A stretch of DNA of 64,000 bases from Eudromia elegans. Taxonomy: Eukaryota; Chordata; Aves; Tinamiformes; Tinamidae. Each line of letters starts with the position of its first letter. Position 1 is the stretch's first letter. The position numbers were made by a program, and so were the translations under genes. The stretch spans positions 7,339,694 through 7,403,693 of the forward strand of contig PTEX01000011.1 in NCBI GenBank assembly GCA_003342815.1. The letters run 5' to 3'. Below the pieces are notes generated by a model that did no database searches, was not told the origin of the DNA, and saw only the letters and a list, made by a program, of their open reading frames with translations. Shown piece after piece: positions 50,001 to 62,069 of this stretch.

Positions 50001-50039
50001 TTATGCACAATTAATACTTAATAAGCACATACTTAATTA

Positions 50040-50060
50040 AGCACAATTAACAATTGTGCT
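50040..50060 (+). repeat. Inverted repeat, 9-bp arms, with neighbouring direct repeat
   Basis: AGCACAATT, AAC, AATTGTGCT: perfect arms. The left part repeats a near copy 36 bases upstream (TACTTAATTATGCACAATTA against TACTTAATTAAGCACAATTA). Confidence 0.6.
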
Positions 50061-53000
50061 TTCAGATGTCACCAAACCTGGAGCCAATAGAAATTCATTC
50101 TTTAGGTTACAGTTAAGCACAACACCCATTTATATGCTTAATTTTGAATATCCTATTCTTGCTAATGGGATTTAAACACTTACTTAAGCACTTCTGAAAA
50201 CTCAAATCATGGCAAAGCATGGATTTCTTTAATTAGAATCTCTTAGTAAATTATATATCATACATGTGCATCAACACAAGTATGTCAATATATATTGCAG
50301 TACAAATTCATAAGAAATTAGATTCTTGTAAAATACCATATTTAATGTGCAATACAAACAGCTGTGACAGCACTGAGATCAGAGTTAATAAAATGAACTC
50401 CCAGCTACTGTGAAGCTACAGTTTCAATCTGTTTAATCAGCTATATATTGTATCTTTTTACAGATTTGCAAGAATCCCAGAATTCCTTTTTTTCCTCCCT
50501 CTGACTGACAATTCATTGCTTTTTAACATACAGAAGACACAGAACTTAGGTATTGTTTCCAAGAGATGAGCTAATAAGGCATACGACTTAATAGAGTAAA
50601 ATATACTCATCAATATCCTAAACTCAGTTCCTTGCCATGGCAAAATACTGAATACTCCCACAGGAAGAGAAGGAGGAGGAACAACTGCAACATGAGTTGA
50701 AACTCATTCCTTGAATGAAATCCCACATTTAAAGTTTTTTCCTGGCAATCAGATGTGTTGCAAATTATGCATAAAAATAGGATTTTTATCCTAACAGCTC
50801 AGAAAGAGCTGTTTTTAGCACAAAAATCTAGTTTTCTAAAATACCAAAAATGTAAATTTATTTTAATATGTAAGACTGAATGTAGGGCCCATATACTTTA
50901 ACCAACTCTTTTTTAATTTTCTAACACATAAAATATTTTAAACTGATTACAAAATCAGTAAGTCCTGAAAGTTAAACAACACCACATTGCAAAACTCATT
51001 CATGCATTTAAACAAGCCTAATAATCTTTGTAAATTAATTGCATTGAATATCTCCGCCTATTTGGAACAAAATTTCCTGTATCTTATTTTCTAAGTATAA
51101 GAAAATTGTGTGTGTGTATGCCTACGCCTATGCACTGGTGTTTGTGCAGCCACTGAACTCTGTCTAGTTCAGAAACCTAAAAACTTGAGGACATATCAAA
51201 GCAGGAGCAAAGAGGGCTGAACATTTAACATTCTCTTCTTCTATAAGGTCCAGAAAATAATTTAGCATAAAAGTATTTTCAGGTTTTATGTTGAATATAG
51301 TTATTTACATGTCATTAATAACATATATTTCCATTAGCAACTGAAATTCTTCTGTAAGATATTTCTACATTTGAAAGGGTTACCACAAACCAGTGATACA
51401 CAAACCTCTTCAAAGTGGTATGTGGCTCAATGCAGAGCTGTAAGATGCTAATCTTTACTTCTGTCATAATTGGTGCTATCACTGACAAGTTAAGCACCTG
51501 GCAAAAGAAACTTGGGACCCTGCTTTGAGTATATATTAAAGCAGGCTTTGTCCCAGCTGAAATGTGCAGAAAGAGTACTCAAAGTAACTTAGTAGTAACA
51601 ATATATGCATATGTACACTGTCATCTGTTACACAAAGGTATCTCTTGCATCTTCTAAATTAGCAAAAAATGTATTCTCAACTGTACACTAAGAAGCGCAA
51701 AACCTGTTCAGCCACTTTCCAGTGATAGAGCAATCTCATCATCTGACTACTGTACTTTTGACCCTACAGAATATTCCCAACTAAAATGCATTGGCATGTT
51801 TTCACGTGTGATTTAATAACTGTTCTCAATACTGCAGGATACTTACCACTCTCTTNGAACAGTATTCTTTGCATTTTACGTACTTCATCTTTCTAAACAC
51901 CATTTTCCAAATATGTTTCAAACTATCCCATCAAAGTATTTTCATACTGTCTACATAAAGAACACAGAATCAGGTCAAAAGTAGGGTAACCTTGATTTTG
52001 CAACTGGAATTGCCATGTTGTGCAACACTTTCACAGATCTGCACTGAACATTGGTGAGTTAATTATGAATTATGCTCTAAAATTACCTTGAACAGTTCTA
52101 CTACTGAAGCTTTTATGAAACTACAGAACACAGACATGGAAAGAATTTGCTCTATTTTTTTTTGAATTGTTACCCTATTCTGGTAACAATATAAAATAGA
52201 TTATGATATTGTACTTTATGCTTTTTCCCAGAAAAACTAGTCAAAAACTTTTTAAAGCATACTTAGCATTGAAGATTAAATCNTCATTTCTTTATCCTAA
52301 GAAATGAATATAAAATATTCAAGATTATAACTTCCTTGCAGTAAGATTAATAACTATAGTGTTATACAACACCAACGATAATGGCACAGAGGAGCTATGT
52401 TAAATTTTAACAGCATTGAAAAGAGGAAGAGACTGAGAAAATTTCAGTTCCCTTCTGTCATGTGTTCTCATCGTCTTTTCTTTTTCTGCATTCAAAATAA
52501 GAATTCCTTCTTCAAGTAACCTGAGAGAATAACCTACAGCAAATCTTTCAACTCTGATATGTCCTGATGAAGAAATGTATATACTGTACATATCAGTTTG
52601 AGAGAAAAACCTTGTATTTATATTAAAATGTGTTAAGATTTAGACTTAAATAAGGAAATTCTCCCTCTTTTCATATCTTTATAAAGCTAATAGAGAGTAG
52701 GTAAGGTAAAACACTTAAAACCACATAAATCAACTGTTTCTGATAGGTGTTATTTTGAATAATTAAATGCAAATAGTTTTCCACAATGTAAGTAATCTGC
52801 ATATACCTGGCATGAATCATACACTAGATTATTGACCATATACACTTGGGAATTAGACTATTTTTTAAAAAAAATAAAAATTAATTTAAAATGTATCCAG
52901 ACATAATACCAATAGTTCATTAGGCAACAAATTATACTATCACATCCTATTATTCTTATAAACTGATTTGTTTTCTAGGTAAGCAATTATAGTGTAAGGA

Positions 53001-54862
53001 ACTGAAAATTCTTACTATCTTTTTTGTAAGCTCTCATGGAAGCCTGGGAACAACTAAGTGTCATGTGGCTCTGGTAGGGTATATTACTATATTCAGGGGG
53101 AGTTATGGTGATTTTTTACTGTGCTGAAATAGCTCTAAAATATCTTACTGTTCATATTGTTTTACCAAATCAATAATTAGCAAATTGTCAGCTACTGAAT
53201 TTGAAACATGAACACAAATGACTGTTCTAAAAAAAAAAGTTCAGTTTTATCTAAAAGGAATAATATTAAAATACAATTGAAATTATAATAAAACATATAT
53301 TCTTAAGAGACACATTGATTACATTCTGTGCAATGTATTGTAATAGCTAAATTTCAGGAATATGACCCTTCTTGCATTCGTGGTGCAAGCAGAACTCACA
53401 CTGCAACTTCCTTAACAATACAAAAGATCAGAGGGGGTCTTCACTAGCAGACTGCTCCCCACACCCTGTACTTCCTGTCCTTTCTTAACAGGGCCTGTAC
53501 ATCTGTTTCAAACCTTATTANTATACTCTATACAAAGTAAGAACATATCAATTTCCAGCAGTTTAGGTAGCCCTTTGCTAATAGGGATATCATTAGTTTA
53601 GAGGAATATGACAAGGAAATAAAGGCAACTATAATTAACTCTATTACACCTATCTGAACAGGGAAAGCTTGGGAATTTAGGGCCTGGTTTTGATCTCTTA
53701 CCTTAACTTTCTGCTGTTGAGAACTTCATCACAGAATAGGCTAAACACCAAACTATCCACCAATCAGAGACTGTAACACAGTTTCATTGTGTTACGAGCA
53801 ACAACCCAGGCATAGATTTATCTGAACATATTTTTCCAGGACCCATAAGAAGTGCATGGCATATATATAAAACTAATATATTTAGATAATGGCTTTCCCC
53901 ATGTTTTGAGAATATCTAAACTATGGAATAGACTGATGTAACCTGGTATCAGACCTAGTTCATTGTTGGGAACTACAGAATATTTTGCACAACTCTATAA
54001 TAGGCTCACTTCAACTTACAAGTTAACTTGGTGTGAAATGCTTACTCCCTTAAAATGATTTCAAAATTTCAAACAAGTGCCACTTATTTTACATTTTAGG
54101 GGTGGGAGTAGTTTATTGAGCAGGAATTGTTTCTCATAGTCAGTATAATAGGTCAATATTTGAACAGGCTATATTCAAATTCTCATTGCCAGCAGAGCCA
54201 TATACTCATACCATAAGATCTCTCAAATGTTTGTTGCAAGCCTTCCTCAGAATGTCCAAGGAAAGCATTGGTCTATAATCACAGATTGGGGAAAAGACTA
54301 GAAACTCTTGACATCGATCACAGTAATACTTACATTAAACAATAAATAGATTCCTCACAAACATCTCAGTGAAATCAGAAAGAAATTGCCAATTTCATCA
54401 TGTTTGTCTGATTCAAAGCCTCCATATCATCCATAGGCAATGGACTGTGAATTTCAAAGCACAACTGCATCTTGCCAGTTGTATCTTTATTTCACTGTTT
54501 GCTGGGACTTTAAAAACACTCTCTTGGAAGCAGTTCAAAAATACATTGTTGGAAAATTGTTAATGTCCTAGTCATACAATGTCATTTTGAAGCTCCCTGG
54601 GAATTTTGATTTGCACAGCTTATTAGGATATGACCTCTCCCTTGATTCTTTATTTTAAGATCACGTTAACATTAAATTTCCCCAGTGGGAGTTGCTGTGC
54701 TTCCTTCACAGATAAGGAAGAGAGCAATGGCAACTCAGCATAGAAAGAACTTGCATACAGTACAGACAACTTTGTGGTCTTGACAGACATCCAATGCATT
54801 CCTAGAGGTTGAGAGGAAAATCATGTGGTGTATTAACAAAAAAAAAAAAAAAAAAAAAAAAN

Positions 54863-54969
54863 NNNNNNNNNNNNNNNNNNNNNNNNNNNNNNNNNNNNNN
54901 NNNNNNNNNNNNNNNNNNNNNNNNNNNNNNNNNNNNNNNNNNNNNNNNNNNNNNNNNNNNNNNNNNNNN
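54863..54969. other. Assembly gap (107 N)
   Basis: Unresolved bases flanked on the left by a run of about 24 A and on the right by a T-rich run. Open frames crossing it are meaningless. The true length and content are unknown. Confidence 0.99.
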
Positions 54970-55706
54970 CCCTCTTTTTTTTTTTTTTTTTCTTTCCTTT
55001 TTCCTCTACCTGCTGCATCATAAGATGAAGCTTTGAGGAATTGAGGAATTTTCAGGGTCTTTTGTTAGAGGGTCAGGGTAGCAATGGCTGTGAGATATTA
55101 ATGTGTTCCATATAAAAATTGCTATTTCCTTGGTTGAGCAATTATGAAGGAAAAAGTCCTGTAGTGCTATATTCTGTCACCAATTCACACACTTCAGCAT
55201 TTCCATGCTTATTATATGAGGCTAGTTTTTTCCTGGTTTTCTCATGAGGCTGACTTAAATACAAGAAGCTGAAAGAATAGTTCTCAAAATAATAGTTTAT
55301 GGCAGTTAATCATAAAGGCTTGTGAGGATAGCGTGTCTGGAGGTTCCTGGTGGCCAGTGAGGGAAGTTCCTTTAAAGCTTCCTGCAACAGCTGTTACAGT
55401 GGGATGTTCCCGTTGGCTAAATCTGCATCTTCAGAAACAGTCCTTCTTTCAATGATTGACAAGAGATACTGGTTTACTACTTTAAGCAGCAAGTAGTAGA
55501 CAGCCTTAAAAATCAATTTAGATTATGTGCAGACTGTAGAAGTTAATTTGCAATCAGCCAGAGGCTAGCCTGTCTCTCTCGGCTAAATAAAACGTCACTA
55601 TCTAAATTGCTGGGTAAAGCCCTCTATGAATTTCACATAACAAAGAATTAAACAAGTCCAAACTGATGTGACTTACTGGATACTTCTGTATATTACACTG
55701 ATCTTA

Positions 55707-55723
55707 TATATATATATATATAT
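55707..55723 (+). repeat. (TA)n microsatellite
   Basis: Alternating TATATA run of about 17 bases or slightly more; simple sequence. Confidence 0.75.
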
Positions 55724-56983
55724 TTAACTTTGTAGAAATTGTTTGCAAAATTTCCAGAAAATTGCTAGTAATGCAGAGAAAAAAACCCTACAGGCTGGCA
55801 TTAATAAAAATCAATGTGTTGGCTAACCTCATAGCTAATAGAGGAGTATATCAGTAAGCATGTTTGAAAAATGATTCAACAGAAATTGTGTATCTTTTTC
55901 TACTGTGGTGACATAGAGTCTCAATGCAGATGCATAGTGTAGGTACTGAAAGTTTATTTACAGAGGGCAGGACTGAACATTTCATGCAAACACATACAGA
56001 GCATGATAAAGAGCTTTGTGTCCCTTTAGTAATTTAAAGGATTGTGATTTGCTACTCCCAACACACCTATAATTGAATTCCTCAGTCATAAAATCACTGG
56101 TGCCAAACAAGTTCTGATATCTTTTATCAAGCCTCTTTTTTACTTGTCATTTGTTAACATATTTCTTATGAAGCTTTTCTTCTTTTTATAGATACATTTG
56201 CTTTAGTTATAAATTAACCATCACATTTACTCCCACAGAGGCCACAATCTGCAGCTTTTCTATTCTCTTGCAGGAGTTTCAAGCTTTATAAATGTATGAT
56301 TTGGGACAATATTGAGTAGCAGTCAATGGTTCAAATCTAAAAGAAAGAAAATTTCCAAAGACTGACAGAGTAATTAAAAATAAACTGAAATGTTGGGATG
56401 TTTCTCTGTGCCCTTCTTATCTGGAAGACATGATTAAAGTACCAAAATTTAACATATTTACCAATGGGATTTCTGGTGCTTCTAGCTCCTTGTAGCAGTA
56501 TTATCTAAGATAAAGTCTTGTTCTGCAAGGTCTTTCTAAGATTTTTATTCCAGTAGTTCTTGAAGAAGGGCAGTATTTTCCAAAAGTGGTCAGAATATTT
56601 TCAAAGATTTCAAAGAAAGTTTGTGACACTCACTGATTCCTACTATATGACTGTCTCTTTCTCCATTCATCCTTAGTAATTTTTGAAACTTTTGTCTTCA
56701 AATTCTTCTGACTATAAAGTACCGAAGATTTATCAAACTTTATCAAAACAGATGCCTAAGACTTGTTAAAGTAACCACTGAAAGATCAGCAGCTTGAGCT
56801 GACTATATATTAGGTATCAAAAAGCCTAACTAGAAAATCTCCAGAAAAATGTATCTACAGAAAACTAACATCTTTAGCTCTACTGTTTAAAGGAAAAAAT
56901 GTATACAGATAGAATATTAATTTTTAACAGCCAGGATAATATACACACTATTTCCTTTATTTGTCTTTCTCTGCTACTCTTAC

Positions 56984-56993
56984 CTTTCTTCAT
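56984..56993 (-). CDS. Candidate PPARG isoform 2 leader exon (start codon to donor)
   Basis: On the minus strand ATGAAGAAAG is followed at once by GTAAGAG, a strong donor (AAG|GTAAGA). Joined to the exon 1 acceptor it would read Met-Lys-Lys-Gly-Ile-Thr and continue in frame into MVDTEM, adding six residues. From memory, chicken PPARgamma2 is reported to be six residues longer than gamma1, which fits. The 5' limit and promoter of the exon are not determined. A second site of the same pattern with a weaker donor occurs near 58754-58768, so chance cannot be excluded. Confidence 0.3.
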
Positions 56994-57937
56994 TCAAATC
57001 ATTAAAAATGAAAAATCTGTTTTGATATAAGCATTCATGGTTTTATAACAGTTTCATTCTCCATTTTATCTATGGTGGAATCCTTTGAAAGAGAGAGGGA
57101 AAAAAGAAGCCTTGAAGACTGAGAAAGCAGAAAAATTACTTTGAAGAACTCTGCATTTCTGGATGACTCTTCTCAATCCAGTTTAAACTGGCTTCAGTCA
57201 TAANGTTGAGTACATTGCATGTAATAAGTTAATGTCTTAATCCAGTCTGTGGTGGTTTAAAAATGTTGATTTGTTTTCAAAAGGTGACTTTAAAATTTGT
57301 TCCAGTCTTAATAATATTGGAAAGGATTAAGGAGTCTTGAAATGTTTTTCTGTACAAATAGTTTTCATGCAGTAGGTTTCCCCTTCTCTCATCAGCTATA
57401 TTTAAGACATTACTAAGGCTGACATTCTTCTCGCTAAGGTAAATAGAACTTCACACTGTACATGCTATTCCTGAGATTGCCTGTCGGTTATTTGAAGTTA
57501 AAATATTAACATTTAGTCATACCTTGTACTTTGCATCTCAGATGCAATGTTGTAAGAAGTTTCTGCCTTATACTCTTCAAAAAATGCTATCATTTACTCT
57601 GGATTTTTTCTTAAATAATTTATTTGTTCAGTTATCTATGATGGGTCTTGCCATATCTTTTTTATAATCTTGACAAAATATGGTATTTTCTGCTCCTTTA
57701 ACTGGATCAATAATGACACAGATGAAAACAATTAAATAAATCCTTTCTAAAGTATATAATACGCCTATTTTAAGTAAAAATATTTAATCAACTTTTAGAA
57801 CAGAAATTCCTTTTTTAAATAGTGGCCACCTTATCAAATATGTTAACCCTTAAATTTCAAGTCTTAAAACCATGTTCATTTTGTTTAGATTTTACCAGTC
57901 TTATTTCTATTTAAAAAAATACTGTTACATACAGACA

Positions 57938-58021
57938 CAGTCCAATTTGGCCCTAATATTCATTTGTAATCTCATTCATCTAAGAGAGATGGTGAGTATT
58001 AGGGCTAAATTGCACAGACTG
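57938..58021 (+). ncRNA. Candidate 84-nt stem-loop, precursor-miRNA-like or MITE relic
   Basis: In plus-strand RNA 57943-57961 pairs with 57994-58012 over 19 positions without mismatch (17 Watson-Crick, two G-U), extended by CAGTC (57938-57942) with GACTG (58017-58021) across a 4-base bulge. The loop is 32 bases and holds a further ATCTC/GAGAT pair. The complement strand would have two A-C mismatches instead of G-U. It runs antisense to PPARG. No known miRNA is recognised, and a decayed transposon hairpin is the main alternative. Confidence 0.25.
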
Positions 58022-61000
58022 CCATAAAGGATCAGAACCATAAAGTTATCTAGAAGTATAACCATCTACTCTCACACCTTGTGTACACATTTCATAACTT
58101 TGTTTGCCCAGTGTACTTTCACTTGAGTCAAAAGGAATTTTCAGAACAAATAAGTTGTAATGTATTATTTAAAGGTGAGTTACAATGTTAATTACCTGTA
58201 ATTCTTGTATGGACAGTAAAATTTTTGAACTATTTGGAATATATGACTACATCCTGTAAAAATATTTCAGTAAAATCTTCTCTGGATAGATGTATAAACA
58301 CAGAGAGAGTTTTGCTGTAAAAAAGAGCTCTGATAACAACTCTGCTCTTCACTAGGGGTTAGAAAATAATTTTGGGGACTACTTTAAAAGTGTTTGGACT
58401 TTATGTCCTTTTATTTAGATAGATGAAATTCCAACTAACAGGCAACATTTTCTTCATGTAAAAAACCAATAATCTACAACCTCTTCCTTTCCATTTTTGG
58501 CCCGTGGGCCATAAGTCTACAAACTTATCAGGACCTCCAATTGATAAGTCATTACCTTTTTAGAGCTTAAAACAAATAAGAATATATAAATGAAACATTA
58601 AACACTACTCATCTTGTTCCATAGGGAGTAAGAAACTCAAAGGAAGTTATAATAAATCTGAGAAGCACTTTAGCTTTGACTACGTTGATAAACTAATGGT
58701 TTTTTTAGTGAACTAAAGACCACCAGAACACATCATACTCTTTTACACTGGGTCTTACATACATACATATCCAGCCCATCCTAACTACAAAAGCACTTCC
58801 AGATAAAGTTTGAATGACTTTGTTGGTTAAGCCAAAACTGGATTAGGGACCATCCTAATTTAGCAGTTTAGCAATGTAGTTCCTGAGCCTGTGCCCAAAC
58901 TATGCCAGTTTACTAGCATGGGAACAAATTAGATCAATTAGACTTCTCTGAGACTAGTGAATATCTGGGGGGTTTTTTGTTTTATTTTTCCTCTCAAAAA
59001 TCACCAGTCATTTTATCAGCTTTACTTCTAAATGTGGGCCTGTTTCCGACCTGAAAGCTGGCAGTACATGCAGTAGGTACTCTTAGCTTTCAGCAGAAGC
59101 TTGCAGTTCTTAAGGCATCAATGTGAATAATCCTAGATAATTCTCAAATTTCACCAAACATGATTTTTTGTATGATCTTTTATTGAGCCCTAACCTAAAA
59201 TATATTTAGCGCTCTTTCCCAAACTCATGTTTCATTCCAGTGAAACATTGTATCTGTGCAAAAAGGAAACCGTAATAAGGCAAACTCTAAAGTACAAATT
59301 ACATTCTTGATATGCAGGCAAACAAAATTAGTAAAAAAAAAAAATCATATCCCAGTAATTATCATGTAACAGAGGCATTAGGCTACCTATTAAAGTGTCA
59401 CAAGGAATGAGAAGTTTTGGGGTTTTTTTTTCCTCCCCCCTCACTTCAAGATTCTACAACATAAAAATGGCACTATTACAGCAAACTGCAAATTACCTTC
59501 TTTTTAATCACAGCTGATGGATAGCTCCTGCTCTAGGATCAGGTAACTGCATATATAGGATATGACAGCTATTATGAAATCGCCCCTAGCTTCTGTAAAC
59601 TAATATAATCCACTCACTATATTTCTATTGTAAAAGTTTTTGTTGCTGTTTTTAAGTCTGATTTACTTTCAGAAAGTCTCAGTCATCAGATACTTCTTTA
59701 AGGAGCTATATCATAGTCTATGTGATACATAATTGAATCAAAAAAGCTTTACTTAGCATTTTGCCTACACTGTCTTATTTTCTTCATTCAAAACTGAACA
59801 AGCACCCTATTGCTTCCACAATTCTGAACTCCATATAATCCCTTTTTCACCACATAGTAACTGCCAGGTATAATTACTAGTAGCTCTTTCTGAAGTAATT
59901 GTCAGGGAAGTGGCAGCCATACCCACATCATCATCTTTCTACTTTCATTCCAGAACAATGTGAGAGTTTTTTCCTACTTTGTCTGCCCTTCTTACGCTGC
60001 CTCCTTTGTGTTTCCTCATAGAACCAATATGTTTGGAAAAGGTCAAGTTCAATCGTAAACCCTTCAACACCATACCTGCTGAATTATGTCCCTAGGTGCC
60101 TCATCTACACATTTCTTCTAGCGGTAGCCTAGGATTGCAGATGACGGAAATATTTCTCTCATTTTCCTCATATTTTCACTTTTTTCTCGTATTTTTCTCA
60201 CATTTTGTCTCAAAACTTCTTCTGCATTTACTTTCCCTTTCAATGCAAGGAAGGAAGGGAGAGATGAGCCTACTATCACTCTCTAGTTTCATATTTTCCT
60301 ACCAGCTCTTTTATTTAAATCCATTCATTCTAGCATTAAAAACAACACACAAAAAAATAGCTATCCCTCTGTCAAAGGGTCAAACTTCTGCAAAAATTTG
60401 AAATTGCCACATGCTGTATAACATTGTGCTATGCCTTCCTGTTCCTGGATGGGGAAGGAGACAGGAATCAGTTGCACAGCCTGCGTCAGAGCTTGTAGTC
60501 ACAATACAGTACGTCACATTTAGTGTATGTACAAGTTATTGTTATTCCGAACTTACCTCAGACTTCAGCAATATTCACTGCCTGTTCTCCTGTCCAAGTG
60601 ACAGGAAAGCTGTCACTTGTTGTTAAGCGTATCAGACAGTTCCTGTTCTCAAAGGAGCAATAAATAACACTAGATTTAAAAACAGAACAAACTTGGGCAG
60701 AAAAAGAACAGAGAGTAGAAATGCCAAAATACAGTGAGAGAACACTTTATGGCATTGTCAGCATATCTTAAACCAAGAAAAACTGAAAGACTCATAAAAG
60801 AGCAGAAAAGAATTCAAAATCAAGATTCCAATAATAAATGTTAGATTTTAAGAAACATATTCAAACATCTGTATTTTTAGAGAATTTCCCTTCTTTTTAG
60901 CATCCTCCTTGACAAGTATCAAAAAGGATAAAAAAAAATATGGTAAAATAGCAAAATAGTCTCACNGACTTTTACATTTCCTTTAATTAATGAGTTTTCT

Positions 61001-62044
61001 TTCTTAATCCTTATTATGGACAGATTCTTCACTTTCCCCCCAACTTTTTGTGCTGTGTTCTGCAGTTCCACATTGGCCTTCAGACCACAATTAGACTGAT
61101 CATACTGAACACCAGCAGCTTCTACTACAGATTAAAGATATTCTCAATATTCCACAGTATCATAAACTCAAAGCATATGACAACCTTGTAAGTTACTCAA
61201 ACTATTCTGCATCAGTTTTGTTCTCTGGATATTTTTGTTTTTGAAGAATCAACAGAACACACTGTTGATAATACCTTTTTATTTTAAGAAAACATAATTG
61301 ATGAAGTATTCAGGCACATTTTTTCTGGCTTTTCACTTGATCTCTCACCCACTGAGAGCTGGCACCCTGGTGAACCAAAACCGATTGGAAAGAAACTCAC
61401 ATGACTTCCACATCCTCAGTGTTGCATCACCAAGTATGAAACAGCAGATTACGTACAGTTCAGAGGGCTGCTGTGCTACATGCAACCTCTTATGTATAAA
61501 AAATGGCTTTCTTAAACTGAGTCATGAAAAATTTGTCAGATACCACATACCAATGCTCAGAAGAATGACACTGATGACAGCTTTATAGATATAGGTTTAT
61601 TTCATACTGGAATCTGTTACCATGCGCTATAACATAAGCATGCTTATATGTTTTCTTATAAGTTTTCCAGATATCTACAAGAAAAATGTTTTTGAGCAAA
61701 AACATAATCCTGGAACTTTCTCCAGTGGTTTTTCAAGCCCTATCAAGTTCAGGTTGCCCACTTCAGCTCCTCTGAAATTACTGTTTCTTAAGAAATTAGT
61801 AATCCTGGATTAAGAAAGTAATTCCTCCAATGCAATTATCTATGTCATAAAATAACTTGCATAACCTGCCATTTATCCCATCTAACCTGAATAATAACCT
61901 AAAATACTGCAATGATTTTAAGCATACATTTTATATAAGATATTGAATTGCTATAAAAAATAAAACAAGATTTTGTGGAAGTATTTAATATATACCAGAC
62001 CCAGTTTAACTGGGTAAAGTTACCCTGCTTGATCACATGAGACA

Positions 62045-62069
62045 AGCCCAAAGAACAAGTCTTTGGGCT
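62045..62069 (+). repeat. Inverted repeat, 10-bp arms, 5-base loop
   Basis: AGCCCAAAGA, ACAAG, TCTTTGGGCT: perfect arms, followed by a further partial copy GCCCAAAGG at about 62072. Confidence 0.65.

Larger units (their letters stand above)
40477..54862 (-). other. PPARG: Region upstream of PPARG coding exon 1, probably 5' intron
   Basis: About 14.4 kb with no supported coding exon. Because exon 1 begins at a splice acceptor, transcription starts further right, so this is probably intronic in at least some PPARG transcripts. Contents: GA/A-rich tract (41009-41070), GC-rich block (41740-41960), permuted inverted repeat (42729-43014), (TA)n tracts near 43600 and 45010-45027, CA/TG-rich stretch (46945-47005), poly(A) near 44475 and a small hairpin (50040-50060). 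No CpG island or neighbouring gene was seen. Confidence 0.6.

Noticed and set aside
54809..55036. Open frames spanning the N gap
   Set aside because: They consist of lysine or phenylalanine runs and undefined residues over the gap.
58751..58768. Second ATG-plus-donor match for a leader exon on the minus strand
   Set aside because: Lies in an (ACAT)n-like run and has a weaker donor (TAT before GTAAG); fits chance better than the site at 56984.
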